Assembly: GCF_000956525.1 (NCBI RefSeq)
Contig: NZ_JYIW01000019.1
Coordinates: 1 to 64,000 of the forward strand
Length of the DNA: 64,000 bases
Source of the DNA: Microbacterium oxydans
Lineage (GTDB): Bacteria; Actinomycetota; Actinomycetes; Actinomycetales; Microbacteriaceae
Direction: 5' to 3'
Positions 7,582 through 17,098 of this stretch are shown here, in pieces (positions within the stretch are counted from its first letter, which is position 1; every line of letters begins with the position of its first letter). Under the pieces are notes generated by a model, which was given only the letters and a program-made list of their open reading frames with translations, searched no databases and was not told where the DNA came from. A program made the position numbers and the translations under genes.

Positions 7582-9834
7582 CTAGCCTCGCTGCTCGGGC
7601 GCCTCGTTCGGCGTCTCGATCACGGCCTTCGCGGCAGCGGCCTCCGACACGGGCGACTGCGCGCCGACGGATGCGCCGACCACGGCATCCGCCGCTGCTT
7701 CCTCGGCTTCGCCGCTGACGACCGTCGGCGTCGAACCCGTGAGGGCGTTCTCGGCGTCGATGTCGGTCGCTGCCTGCTCGAACTGCGACTGGTACAGCCG
7801 CCAGTACGCACCCTGCGCGGCGATCAGCTCGTCGTGCGTGCCCTTCTCGACGATGTCGCCGTGCTCCATCACGAGGATGAGGTCGGCGTCACGGATCGTC
7901 GACAGGCGGTGCGCGATCACGAACGACGTGCGTCCGTGACGGAGCGCCGCCATCGCGTGCTGCAGCAGCAGCTCGGTGCGGGTGTCGACCGCCGACGTGG
8001 CCTCATCGAGGATGAGGATCGACGGCTGTGCGACGAATGCGCGAGCGATCGTGATCAGCTGACGCTCGCCGGCTGACACGTTCGCCGCGTCCTCGTCGAG
8101 CACGGTGTCGTACCCCTCGGGGAGCGCGTGCACGAAACGGTCGACGTACGTCGCCTTGGCGGCCTCGAGCACCTCGTCGTCGGTCGCGGTGGAGCGACCG
8201 TAGCGGATGTTCTCGCGGATGCTCCCTGCGAAGAGCCACGGGTCCTGCAGCACCATGCCGGTGCGCGAACGCAGGTCGTCGCGGGTGATCTCGGCGATGT
8301 CCTGTCCGTCGAGCACGATCCGGCCGCCGCTGAGCTCGTAGAAGCGCATGATCAGGTTGACCAGCGTGGTCTTGCCCGCACCGGTCGGCCCGACGATCGC
8401 GACCGTCTGCCCTGGCTCGACCCGGAACGACAGGTCCTTGATGAGCGGACGATCAGGCGTATACGAGAACGCGACGTTCTCGAACTCGATGACGCCCTTG
8501 CCCTCGACGAGCGCGGGAGCGTCAGCGTCGTCGGCTTCCTGCTCCTCGGCATCCAGCAGCTCGAACACGCGCTCGGCCGATGCCGTACCGGACTGCACGA
8601 CCGCGGCCATGCCACCGAGCTCCGACAGCGGCTGCGTGAACTGCTGCGAGTACTGGATGAACGCCTGCACGTCACCGAGACGCAGCTGGCCGTTGGCGAC
8701 CATCAGGCCGCCGAGCACCGCGATGCCCACGTAGCTGAGGTTTCCGACGAACATCATCGCCGGCATGATGATGCCGGAGAAGAACTGTGCCTTGAAGCTG
8801 GCCTGGAACAGCTCTTCGTTCTCGACCTGGAACTTCTCCAGCGCATCCTTCTCACGTCCGAACACCTTCACCAGCGCGTGGCCGGAGAAGGCCTCCTCGA
8901 CGCGGGCGTTCAGTCGGCCGACCTTGCGCCACTGGGTGCCGAAGGCCTTCTGCGAACGCGGTCCGATGACACCGAAGATCACGGCCATGAGCGGCAGGGT
9001 GATGAGGGCGACGAGCGCGAGCTGCCACGAGATCGAGAACATCATGATGAGCACACCGATCACGGTGAGCACCGAGGTGAGCGCTCCGGAGAGCGACTGC
9101 TGCATGGTCTGCGTGATGTTGTCGATGTCGTTCGTGACCCGCGAGATCAGCTCACCGCGCTGCACCTTGTCGAAGTACGACAGCGGAAGCCGGTTGATCT
9201 TCGCCTCGACCCGCTCGCGCAGGCGCCACATGGTGCGGACCATGATGACGTTGATGACGTAGCCCTGGATCCACGTGAGGAACGCGGCCGCGACGTAGAT
9301 CCCGAGCACGGCGGCGATGACGAGCCGCAGCGCATCGAAGTCGACGCCCTGACCGACGGTGAAGTCGCCGAGTGCCCCGACCTGGTTCGCGAAGTCGTCC
9401 TGCCCGGCTCCGCGCAGCGCCGTGATCACGACGTCCTGCGGGGTCCCGGCCGGGAAGCCGGGAGCGTCACCGTTCGGCTGTCCGAGCTGGATCGAGATGA
9501 AGCCCTTGTAGACGAGGTTGGTCGCCTCGGCGAGCACCTTGGGCGCCGCCACGGTGAGCACCACGCCGAGCGCGCCGAGCAGCGATACGAAGACGAACCA
9601 GATGGCCGAGGGCTTCAGGAGCCCGATCATCCGCGCGAAGCTCGGTCCGAAGTTGTCGGCCTTGCCGGGTGCGACGCTGTCCCAGTCACCGGAGTTCTGG
9701 CGAGCCTGTTCGGCGAGCTCTGCTTCGTACTGCTCTTCTGCGGTCAGTTCGGGCGCGACGGTCGGCGCCTTGCCGCGGCCACGCTTCACCGTGGACTCTG
9801 TGCCCGTCGAAGGGTTCGTGCCCTGGTCGCTCAT
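7582..9834 (-). CDS. ABC exporter, subunit with catalytic Walker B
   Basis: A 750-residue half-transporter with an N-terminal cytoplasmic extension of about 75 residues, a six-helix type IV exporter membrane domain and an ATPase domain. Walker A GPTGAGKT is near residue 481, and Walker B LILDEATSA retains the catalytic glutamate. The signature is degenerate: NVSAGERQ instead of LSGGQ. A 60-residue Ala/Glu-rich tail follows. It overlaps the upstream ABC gene by 4 nt. The pairing of a degenerate signature here with a degenerate Walker B in the partner is typical of heterodimeric multidrug exporters (LmrCD, TM287/288). The substrate is unknown. Confidence 0.92.
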   Translation of the reverse strand: MSDQGTNPSTGTESTVKRGRGKAPTVAPELTAEEQYEAELAEQARQNSGDWDSVAPGKADNFGPSFARMIGLLKPSAIWFVFVSLLGALGVVLTVAAPKVLAEATNLVYKGFISIQLGQPNGDAPGFPAGTPQDVVITALRGAGQDDFANQVGALGDFTVGQGVDFDALRLVIAAVLGIYVAAAFLTWIQGYVINVIMVRTMWRLRERVEAKINRLPLSYFDKVQRGELISRVTNDIDNITQTMQQSLSGALTSVLTVIGVLIMMFSISWQLALVALITLPLMAVIFGVIGPRSQKAFGTQWRKVGRLNARVEEAFSGHALVKVFGREKDALEKFQVENEELFQASFKAQFFSGIIMPAMMFVGNLSYVGIAVLGGLMVANGQLRLGDVQAFIQYSQQFTQPLSELGGMAAVVQSGTASAERVFELLDAEEQEADDADAPALVEGKGVIEFENVAFSYTPDRPLIKDLSFRVEPGQTVAIVGPTGAGKTTLVNLIMRFYELSGGRIVLDGQDIAEITRDDLRSRTGMVLQDPWLFAGSIRENIRYGRSTATDDEVLEAAKATYVDRFVHALPEGYDTVLDEDAANVSAGERQLITIARAFVAQPSILILDEATSAVDTRTELLLQHAMAALRHGRTSFVIAHRLSTIRDADLILVMEHGDIVEKGTHDELIAAQGAYWRLYQSQFEQAATDIDAENALTGSTPTVVSGEAEEAAADAVVGASVGAQSPVSEAAAAKAVIETPNEAPEQRG

Positions 9835-11558
9835 GCGTCCACCCCCAGCTGCGATTCGACGATCTCCCGATAGGTGTCGCTCGTCTCGAGCAGCTCCGCG
9901 TGGGTGCCGACGCCGACCATGGTGCCGCCGTCGAGTACGACGATGCGATCGGCATCCGTGATCGAGGAGACGCGCTGCGCGACCACGATCTTCGTGACCT
10001 GCGGAAGCTCCCGCCACAGTGCCTGTCGCAACCGGGCGTCGGTCGTCAGATCGAGCGCCGAGAACGAGTCATCGAAGACGAGGATGTCCGGCTGGTGCAC
10101 GATGGCTCGGGCGATGGCGAGACGCTGGCGCTGCCCGCCGGAGACGTTCGTGCCGCCCTGCGCGATGCGCGACTCGAGACCGTCGGGCATCTCCTCGACG
10201 AAGTCGCGACCCTGCGCGATCTCGAGTGCGCGCCAGAGCTCTTCGTCCGTCGCCTCCTCGCGGCCGTAGCGGAGGTTCGATGCGACGGTGCCGGTGAAGA
10301 GGAACGGACGCTGCGGCACCAGGCCGATGCTGTCCCACAGCGCCTCGACGTCGGCCTCGCGCACATCGGTGCCGCCGACGTGGACGGAGCCTCCTGACAC
10401 GTCGAACAGACGCGGGATGAGCGACACGAGGGTCGTCTTGCCCGATCCGGTCGATCCGACGATCGCGACGGTCTCACCGGGCTGAGCGCCGAAGCTGATG
10501 CCGCGCAGCACGGGGGCGTCGGCACCGGGGTAGGTGAACTCGACGTCGTCCAGCGCGACGGCTCCAGGCACCGGGAACTCGGTGACGCCGTTCTCCGGAC
10601 GCACCAGGGTGGACTCGGAATCGAGCACCTCGCCGATGCGCTCGGCCGAGACGGCGGCGCGCGGGATCATCATCGCCATGAAGCTGGCCATGATGACGCC
10701 ACCCATGATCTGACCGATGTACTGCATGAACGCGAACAGCGTGCCGACCTGCACCGTGCCGTTGTTGACCTCGATGCCACCGAACCAGATGACGGAGACG
10801 ACGGTCACATTGAGGATCAGCATGAAGAGCGGGAACAGCAGCACGAACAGCGAGCCGACCCTGCGGCCGACGACCATGATGTCGGTGTTGGCGCCGCGGA
10901 AGCGCTCCTCCTCGATGCGCTCGCGCACGAACGCACGCACGACGCGCACACCCGTGAGCTGCTCGCGCATGATGCGGTTCACGTTGTCGAGCTTGCCCTG
11001 GTAGCTGCGGAACAGCGGCACCATGCGCCCGATCACGAGCGCGGCGAGGAGCAGCAGCAGCGGCACCGAGACGGCGATGAGCCAGCTCAGGCCGACGTTG
11101 GTCTGCACGGCGAAGATGATGCCGCCGATCGCGAGCAGCGGCGCGGTGACGAGCATCGTCGCACCCATCATCGCCAGCATCTGCACCTGCTGCACGTCGT
11201 TGGTGTTGCGGGTGATCAGCGAGCCGGCGCCGAACTGCGAGACCTCGCGCTCGGAGAAGCCGCTGACCTTGCCGAACACGTCGGCGCGGATGTCGCGGCC
11301 TGCGCCCATCGCGGCGCGCGCGGCGAAGAAGGTCGCGGTGACCGAGGCGACGATCTGCCCCAGCGACACCGCGAGCATGAACAGACCGGTGCGCCAGATG
11401 TACCCGGTGTCACCCTGGGCCACGCCCTTGTCGATGATGTCTGCGTTCAGACGCGGGAGGTAGAGGGTCGCCGCAGCGCTCGCGAGCTGGAACACCAGCA
11501 CGCCGAGGAGCAGCCACCGATAGCGAGAGAGATAGCGGAAGAGGATTTTTCCCAGCAC
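9831..11558 (-). CDS. ABC exporter, subunit with degenerate Walker B
   Basis: A 575-residue half-transporter: six membrane helices followed by an ATPase domain with Walker A GSTGSGKT near residue 366 and an intact signature NVSGGQRQR near 469. The Walker B reads ILVFDDSFSALD, with aspartate in place of the catalytic glutamate. The GTG start gives the normal exporter length and begins LGKILFRYLSRYRW. Upstream in-frame codons would add a 70-residue extension with no family resemblance. The gene is the first of the exporter pair and overlaps the next by 4 nt. The upstream ribosome site is weak (AGAAAG). Confidence 0.9.
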   Translation of the reverse strand: MLGKILFRYLSRYRWLLLGVLVFQLASAAATLYLPRLNADIIDKGVAQGDTGYIWRTGLFMLAVSLGQIVASVTATFFAARAAMGAGRDIRADVFGKVSGFSEREVSQFGAGSLITRNTNDVQQVQMLAMMGATMLVTAPLLAIGGIIFAVQTNVGLSWLIAVSVPLLLLLAALVIGRMVPLFRSYQGKLDNVNRIMREQLTGVRVVRAFVRERIEEERFRGANTDIMVVGRRVGSLFVLLFPLFMLILNVTVVSVIWFGGIEVNNGTVQVGTLFAFMQYIGQIMGGVIMASFMAMMIPRAAVSAERIGEVLDSESTLVRPENGVTEFPVPGAVALDDVEFTYPGADAPVLRGISFGAQPGETVAIVGSTGSGKTTLVSLIPRLFDVSGGSVHVGGTDVREADVEALWDSIGLVPQRPFLFTGTVASNLRYGREEATDEELWRALEIAQGRDFVEEMPDGLESRIAQGGTNVSGGQRQRLAIARAIVHQPDILVFDDSFSALDLTTDARLRQALWRELPQVTKIVVAQRVSSITDADRIVVLDGGTMVGVGTHAELLETSDTYREIVESQLGVDA

Positions 11559-11718
11559 AGGCGGACTTTCTAGGAAGGGTGCAACGGCGGGTTTCTCGGC
11601 AGACGGACGCCGACCGACAACCGGCCACAAGAAAGAGTGCCACGAACTGCGGACATTCGTATCCCCCTGCGGAGGGACCTTCGCTGACAGCGAACCGCCG
11701 TCGACCTGCGACCTCGGT

Positions 11719-12780
11719 TCAGAAGAGGGGAAGCGCTGGGGAGTACGCGCGTGCCGGCGCACCGGCATCCGCGTCGAGTTCAGTGATCGTCGGGGGCTGC
11801 CACTGCGGGTTCCGGTCCTTGTCGACCAGCTGCGCGCGGATCCCCTCGACGAGGTCAGGATGCTGCGTCACGAACCACAGCACCCGTCGGTACTCCCCCT
11901 CCAGCGCGGCCCGAAGACCCGGGAGCGCACGCGCCTCGCGCACCGCGTCGAGCGTGACGGCGAGACCGGTCGGGCCGAGTCCGTCGAGCAGATCGGCGAC
12001 CTCCGCGGCATCCGTCGTCCCCTGCGCGTGCAGGCGTTCGACGATCTCGGGCAGGGTGGGCGCCGAGAAGACGTCATCCACCCACTCGCGTGCCGACGGG
12101 AGCTCCGAGGGGTCGGGGGTCTCGTCGAACAGCAGCACGATCTCGGTCGGCCCTGTCGGGTCTGCGCGGTACGCCAATGCTTCGCGCAGCGCCTCGAGGC
12201 GGTCGGACGGCACCATGTGGTCCGCGAACCCGAGGTAGATCGCATCCGCCGCGTTCATCGACGATCCGGTGAGGGCGAAGTACTCCCCGAACCGACCTGG
12301 CGCACGGCCGAGCAGCCATGTTCCGCCGACGTCCGGCGTGAAGCCGATCCGGGTCTCGGGCATCGCGAGCTTCGATCGCTCGGTGACGATGCGGATCGCG
12401 GCATGCCCGGCGAGGCCGATGCCGCCGCCCATCGTGATGCCGTCCGCGATCGTGACCACCGGCTTCGGGTACTCGGCGATCATCGCGTTGAGGGCGTACT
12501 CGGCGCGGAAGAACTCGGCCGTCTCATCGGCGCGACCGGACACGATCTGGCCGTGCAGGGCGCGGACGTCGCCCCCGGCGCACATGCCGCGCTCGCCCTC
12601 GCCGTCGATCAGGACGATCTGCACATCGGTGTCGGTGCGCCATGCGTCCAACGCCTCGGTGAGCTGCTGGATCATCCCCAGATCGAGCGCGTTGATCGCC
12701 TCGGGGCGATTGAGCGTGAGCCTTCCGAGGGCTCCTTCCGTGCGGACGAGGACACGAGGGGCGGTCTGGGAATCGGTCAC
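11719..12780 (-). CDS. Enoyl-CoA hydratase/isomerase, HIBYL-CoA hydrolase type
   Basis: A 353-residue crotonase-superfamily protein. CAGGDVRAL and the oxyanion-hole region MGGGIGLAGHAAIRI are visible, followed by TRIGFTPDVGGTWLL. The length and the long C-terminal half match 3-hydroxyisobutyryl-CoA hydrolase (valine degradation; about 345 residues) rather than the 260-residue hydratases. The start is taken as the GTG that begins TDSQTAPRVLV; TAGCCT lies 7 nt upstream, and in-frame extension beyond it loses family resemblance. It is a stand-alone gene divergent from the orphan ABC ATPase. Exact substrate is inferred from the family. Confidence 0.85.
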   Translation of the reverse strand: MTDSQTAPRVLVRTEGALGRLTLNRPEAINALDLGMIQQLTEALDAWRTDTDVQIVLIDGEGERGMCAGGDVRALHGQIVSGRADETAEFFRAEYALNAMIAEYPKPVVTIADGITMGGGIGLAGHAAIRIVTERSKLAMPETRIGFTPDVGGTWLLGRAPGRFGEYFALTGSSMNAADAIYLGFADHMVPSDRLEALREALAYRADPTGPTEIVLLFDETPDPSELPSAREWVDDVFSAPTLPEIVERLHAQGTTDAAEVADLLDGLGPTGLAVTLDAVREARALPGLRAALEGEYRRVLWFVTQHPDLVEGIRAQLVDKDRNPQWQPPTITELDADAGAPARAYSPALPLF

Positions 12781-12889
12781 GGGTGCCAGGCTACCCCGAT
12801 CGCAGGGGCGCGAATCAGCACGAAATACGCGATCCGACCGCTTTTCCGGCAGGATAGAGGGAAGTGCCCAATGCAAGGAGAGGTCGCGG

Positions 12890-14857
12890 ATGCCCGACGG
12901 ACAGGTGCTCGAATTCACGAATGTGACGAAGCGCTTCAATGAGGTGACCGCTGTTTCGGACCTGTCCGCACGCGTCGAGCCCGGCGCAGTCACTGCTTTC
13001 CTCGGCCCGAACGGAGCCGGCAAGACCACCACGCTGCGCATCCTGCTGGGCCAGATCCGCGCCACGAGCGGCACGGCGACGATCGGCGGCACCGCATTCG
13101 CGGAGCTCCGTCAGCCGCTGCGCACGATCGGCTCCGTGCTCGAGGAGACGGCGTACCGCCCCCGTCGCACGGCGAGCCGTCAGCTCACGATCGCCGCGAA
13201 GGCGAACGGCATCGCGCTGTCCCGCGTCGACGACGTCCTCGCAGAGGTCGGCCTCGAGGGCGAGGGCGATTCGCGCATCGGCGGGTTCTCGCTCGGCATG
13301 CGCCAGCGCCTGAGCGTCGCACACGCCCTGCTCGGCGACCCAGGAGCACTCGTGTTCGACGAGCCGGCGAACGGCCTCGACCCTGAGGGCATCCGCTGGA
13401 TGCGCCTGCTGATGCGCCGCCTGGCCGACGAGGGCCGCACGGTGCTCGTCTCCTCGCACGTGCTCAGCGAGGTCGAGCAGGTCGCCGACAACGTACTGGT
13501 GCTCTCGAAGGGCCAGCTGGTGCTGTCGAGCGGCATCGAGACGCTGGCAGATCCGGCCGCAGGTTCGGTCGTGGTGGATGCCGCGGATCGCGCCGCCCTC
13601 ACGACCGCGCTCTCGACCGCAGGCTTCGACGTCGAGGTGCTGCGCTCCGGTCTCACGGTGCGTGGCGGAGACGCCAGCACGGTCGGCGCCGTCGCGGCGC
13701 AGGCCGGCATCGCGCTCAGCACGCTCGTGCAGCGGGGCCCGACCCTCGAAGACGTCTTCATCGATCTCGTGCGCGGCGGCAAGCTCGAGGCACGCGCCTC
13801 GGCAGCGGCCTCGCAGCTGACGCCGGCCCGCTCCGGACTGCCGATCGCGGCGGCGCCCGTCGCTGTGGCAGATGCTGCTGCTGACGAGGCCCTGGTCGCG
13901 GAGACCTCTGCCGTGTCTGCCGCTGTCTCAGGTGGAGCGCCGGCCGACCCGGTCGCCGCCGCCGGGATCGCTGCGAGTGCGGAGGGCGAGGCCGATGCAG
14001 CGCCCGCCGATGACGCAGCGCCGATCGAGGCCGAAGCTGAGGCCGATATCCCGACCGGCGACGAGGATGCCGCAGCCGAGGAGGCCACCCCGGCGGACGA
14101 GGCGAGCTCGGACCCGACTGCCGACACAGACGAGTCCGACGCAGACGAGTCCGACGCAGATGAGCCCGTCACAGACGAGCCCGTCGCAGATGATTCCGAC
14201 GCAGAGGCGAGCTCAGACGAGGCAGTGGAAGCGCCTGCGTCGCCGTCGTTCGACGAAATCCTGTTCGGCACTGCGGCGCCGGTTGCTGCCGGTTCGACGC
14301 AGGGCGAGGGCGACGAGCCGGTGCACGACGTCGGTCAGATCTTCGCTGACCAGCACGACCACGACGGAAACGACGCCGAGCGGCATGACGGCGAGCAGAA
14401 CAACGGCGAGCAGCACGACGGCGAGCGCGAGGATGCTGGCGACGCGGATGCCGACACTGAGCACACCGAGGGTGATGGCGCGGAAGCATCCGGCATCGAG
14501 ATCTTCGACGACCTCGGCGGTGCCGCGAGCGAGACCGACGATGACGCCTCGGACGAGGATCCGCGTTCTGCCGCGGTGAGCACGATGCTCGCGGCTGCTG
14601 CGCGTGCGTACTACGAGGACGAGCCCCGCGACTACCCGCTCGGCGAGCAGACCGCTGACGAGTCGACCACCTGGAGCGTCGCCTCGACGGGTGTCATCGA
14701 CACGGTGCCGCAGGCGGCATCCGAGGACACCGCGAACGAGGGAGCATCCGAGGAGCAGGGCCCCGAAGCGAACGGGTCCGAGGACTCCTCCGGGGAACAC
14801 CACGAGGGCGAGCACCACGAGCACCACGAGGGTGACGAGCATCACCACAACGGCTGA
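12890..14857 (+). CDS. ABC ATPase with long acidic, His-rich C-terminal tail
   Basis: A 655-residue protein. Residues 1-230 are a normal ABC-2 type ATPase: Walker A GPNGAGKT, signature FSLGMRQR and Walker B LVFDEPANGLDPEG. About residues 230-305 form the usual C-terminal regulatory segment. The last 350 residues are low complexity, dominated by Ala, Glu and Asp with DADES/DADEP repeats, and end in clusters such as EHHEHHEGDEHHH that could bind metal. No permease gene is adjacent, although this ATPase type needs one. The ATG follows AAGGAG by about 9 nt. The tail is too long to be a linker and has no domain I recognise. Confidence 0.88.
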   Translation: MPDGQVLEFTNVTKRFNEVTAVSDLSARVEPGAVTAFLGPNGAGKTTTLRILLGQIRATSGTATIGGTAFAELRQPLRTIGSVLEETAYRPRRTASRQLTIAAKANGIALSRVDDVLAEVGLEGEGDSRIGGFSLGMRQRLSVAHALLGDPGALVFDEPANGLDPEGIRWMRLLMRRLADEGRTVLVSSHVLSEVEQVADNVLVLSKGQLVLSSGIETLADPAAGSVVVDAADRAALTTALSTAGFDVEVLRSGLTVRGGDASTVGAVAAQAGIALSTLVQRGPTLEDVFIDLVRGGKLEARASAAASQLTPARSGLPIAAAPVAVADAAADEALVAETSAVSAAVSGGAPADPVAAAGIAASAEGEADAAPADDAAPIEAEAEADIPTGDEDAAAEEATPADEASSDPTADTDESDADESDADEPVTDEPVADDSDAEASSDEAVEAPASPSFDEILFGTAAPVAAGSTQGEGDEPVHDVGQIFADQHDHDGNDAERHDGEQNNGEQHDGEREDAGDADADTEHTEGDGAEASGIEIFDDLGGAASETDDDASDEDPRSAAVSTMLAAAARAYYEDEPRDYPLGEQTADESTTWSVASTGVIDTVPQAASEDTANEGASEEQGPEANGSEDSSGEHHEGEHHEHHEGDEHHHNG

Positions 14858-14875
14858 ATCGAGTCGCCCCACCTG

Positions 14876-14915
14876 ACGAAGAAGCCCTCCGCGAGATCGC
14901 GGAGGGCTTCTTCGT
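14876..14915. terminator. 18-bp perfect hairpin between convergent genes
   Basis: ACGAAGAAGCCCTCCGCG (14876-14893) pairs with 14898-14915 across a 4-nt AGAT loop. It lies between the convergent ABC ATPase and the small conserved gene and can serve both. The far arm carries TTCTTCGTTC. Confidence 0.88.
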
Positions 14916-14924
14916 TCGGACTGC

Positions 14925-15377
14925 TCAGGAGGCCGGACGGGGCCGGATCACCGGGCGCCGGCTGCCCTTGGTCACTGGCGTCGGCGATGTGGCGACGATC
15001 TCCTCGACGTCGGCCGGCTCGTCCGACACGTCGAGGCGCAGCGCCTGCGTGAGGGAGATGCCGTGGCGGGTCGTCAGGATGAGTCTGCGGTACTGCGGGT
15101 CGCCGTCGAGGTCGATCACGACGCTCGGGCGGCGGCGGCGGATGAGCACGAAGTCGAGGCTGCCCGCTGCCTTCCAGCTGCCGGCCGCGAGGACGCCGGG
15201 GATGTGCGTCCCAGGGTTCGGCACGCCACGCAGCCAGGTCCAGGCGTCATCGGTCAGCTGCACCTTGGTGATCGTGTCGCGGGCGATGCGCACGTTGTCG
15301 CGGTGGAAGGTGGCGGCTCGCTCGATCGGCGAGAGCACGACCTCGAGTTGCGTCTGATCCAAGAGCAACGTCACCAT
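14925..15377 (-). CDS. Conserved hypothetical protein, 150 aa
   Basis: A 150-residue cytoplasmic protein without signal peptide or membrane segment. The centre is beta-rich and basic (LDFVLIRRRRPSVVIDL), and the end is Pro/Arg-rich. The layout (an exposed Trp-Leu-Arg-Gly-Val-Pro segment, then alternating hydrophobic strands) recalls actinobacterial hypothetical proteins of unknown role; I assign no function. The ATG at 15377 lies exactly 6 nt after CAGACT on the minus strand, so it is probably a leaderless gene. It ends 9 nt beyond the shared bidirectional hairpin. Confidence 0.75.
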   Translation of the reverse strand: MVTLLLDQTQLEVVLSPIERAATFHRDNVRIARDTITKVQLTDDAWTWLRGVPNPGTHIPGVLAAGSWKAAGSLDFVLIRRRRPSVVIDLDGDPQYRRLILTTRHGISLTQALRLDVSDEPADVEEIVATSPTPVTKGSRRPVIRPRPAS

Positions 15378-15523
15378 GACACCAGTCTGCCAGCGTGGCC
15401 CTCCCAGTTGTCTGGAAGTTGCTCACAGGAAGGCAACGATCCATTGTCGGATTCCTCCTTCGTCGAGCGATTCACGTCCACGAGTTATCCACAGCCCTTC
15501 TGCCGAGTGTCGTACGTATGTTC

Positions 15524-15529
15524 TAGTCT
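15524..15529 (+). promoter_or_regulatory. -10 element of leaderless HNH gene
   Basis: TAGTCT ends exactly 6 nt before the ATG at 15536. The flanking sequence is A/T-richer than the genome norm. Confidence 0.6.
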
Positions 15530-15535
15530 AGGGGT

Positions 15536-16948
15536 ATGGAATCCACCGCCCGGCACGACCTCGAGCAGCGTCAGACGATGCTCGATGCCTGGGTAGCGAA
15601 GCGGCGCGAGATCGCCAGGCTCGAGTCCGAGGCGATGCAGCTCCTCGCCGATCGGATGCGCCTCGGCGACGCCGATGCCAGTGAGAATCCGCACCATCGC
15701 GACACGATCCATCGCTCGATGATCGCGGAGTACTCTGCTGCCGGTCGCCTTGCGAAGGGCAGCATCGAGTACGCGTTCGCCGATGCCGCGCTGCTCGACG
15801 CGGAGCACGCCGCCGTCCGGGACTCGTTCCAGCGGGGAGCGATCACGGCGGCGCACGTGCGGGAGATCCTCCGTGCAGGATCCATCGTCCGCGAGGCGGT
15901 CAGCGATGGGCGTGTGGATGCCGGAACCCTGGCCATATACGACGAGGCCGCCGTGGTCGTGGCCGAACAGGACACCCCGATGCGCACGCGCTCGGTGGTC
16001 CGGCAGCTCGCCGCGGCACTCGCGGGGGCGACGCTGGTCGAGCGCCATCGGAGCGCCGCCGCAGAGCGCACGGTCACGATGCGCTCCGTCGACGACGGCC
16101 TCGCTCTGATCTCGATCGTGCTGCCCGAGCATCTCGCGGCCGCGGTGATGGATCGACTGACCCGGCTCGCACGCCAGGTCGTCGCCGCTCGCGATGACGT
16201 CGAGCCACCTCCCGACCTCGATCTCCTCGATGCCGGCGAGGATGCGGTGTACCCCGAAGACCTCGACTGCTCCGATCCGTTGCTCGACGCGTCCGCGATC
16301 TTCGGCGAGGAGACGTTCACCACCGACCCGCTCCCACAGCCCTTCGTCGAAGTGATCCTCGCTGACACCCGCACCATGGACCAGCTGCGAGCCGACCTGC
16401 TGACCGATCTGCTGCTCACATCCGACCCCACCACCGCGGGTGGAACCGCGGTCGAGCACGTGCAAGCGCGCATTCAGGTCACGATCGCTGCGACCACCCT
16501 CGCCGGCGCGGACGACCGTCCGGCCGAGCTCGACGGGCTCGGTCCACTCGACCCCGACATCGCTCGGGAGCTCGCGGCAGGCGCCGGCGGGTGGTCGCGG
16601 TTGTTCCTCGATCCGACGGGCATGATCACCGAGACCGACGCCTACACGCCGACCGAGGCGATGCGACGGTTCCTGCGGGCGAGAGATCAGCACTGCCGAT
16701 TCCCCGGATGTCGGATGCCGGTGCACCGATGCCAGATCGACCACAATCACGACCACGCCCTGGGCGGGCGAACGAGCCTCGACAACCTGAGCCACTTCTG
16801 CACCGGGCACCACGTGCTCAAGCATCCGGGCATCGACGATCGACACCGATGGAGGGCGCAGCAACGGGCCGGCGGCGACATCGAGTGGATCAGTCCGCTC
16901 GGTCGCAGATACACCGACCACGCACCTCGACGCGTCATGTTCGTCTGA
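15536..16948 (+). CDS. DUF222/HNH endonuclease-signature protein (13E12 type)
   Basis: A 470-residue protein of the actinobacterial 13E12/REP13E12 type. The first 330 residues form the alpha-helical DUF222 region. The C-terminus carries an HNH nuclease with the zinc-type frame CRFPGCRMPVHRCQIDHNHD and a final CTGHHVLKHP. These proteins occur in many copies in actinobacterial genomes, and their cellular role is not established. The ATG follows a TAGTCT hexamer by 6 nt. The nuclease residues look intact. Confidence 0.9.
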   Translation: MESTARHDLEQRQTMLDAWVAKRREIARLESEAMQLLADRMRLGDADASENPHHRDTIHRSMIAEYSAAGRLAKGSIEYAFADAALLDAEHAAVRDSFQRGAITAAHVREILRAGSIVREAVSDGRVDAGTLAIYDEAAVVVAEQDTPMRTRSVVRQLAAALAGATLVERHRSAAAERTVTMRSVDDGLALISIVLPEHLAAAVMDRLTRLARQVVAARDDVEPPPDLDLLDAGEDAVYPEDLDCSDPLLDASAIFGEETFTTDPLPQPFVEVILADTRTMDQLRADLLTDLLLTSDPTTAGGTAVEHVQARIQVTIAATTLAGADDRPAELDGLGPLDPDIARELAAGAGGWSRLFLDPTGMITETDAYTPTEAMRRFLRARDQHCRFPGCRMPVHRCQIDHNHDHALGGRTSLDNLSHFCTGHHVLKHPGIDDRHRWRAQQRAGGDIEWISPLGRRYTDHAPRRVMFV

Positions 16949-17062
16949 CCGGACCCGCTGGCTGGATTTGTCTGACCGGACCCGGCTGACCGGACCCCGC
17001 TGACCGGACTTGGCTGTCCGGACTTGGCTTGCCCGGACTTGGCTTGCCCGTGCCCGTGCCCG
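16947..17062. repeat. Degenerate CTGACCGGACCC/CTTGCCC tandem repeat
   Basis: Just after the HNH gene, the motif CTGACCGGAC(C/T) recurs five to six times with variable spacing, then grades into CTTGGCTTGCC and GTGCCCGAGCCC repeats. The 150-bp gap between the convergent HNH and hemL genes holds nothing else recognisable. It may be a slippage-prone terminator region. Confidence 0.65.
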
Positions 17063-17098
17063 AGCCCGCGGCCCGAGCCCAAACCAGTCGGATGCTCG

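Noticed and set aside
15536..16948. HNH gene as a homing or mobile element
   Set aside because: No terminal repeats, target duplication or intron/intein structure; DUF222/HNH proteins are ordinary multicopy genes in actinobacteria.
16947..17098. Small gene in the CTGACCGGAC repeat region
   Set aside because: The frames are repeat-derived, start within the repeats and overlap hemL in antisense.
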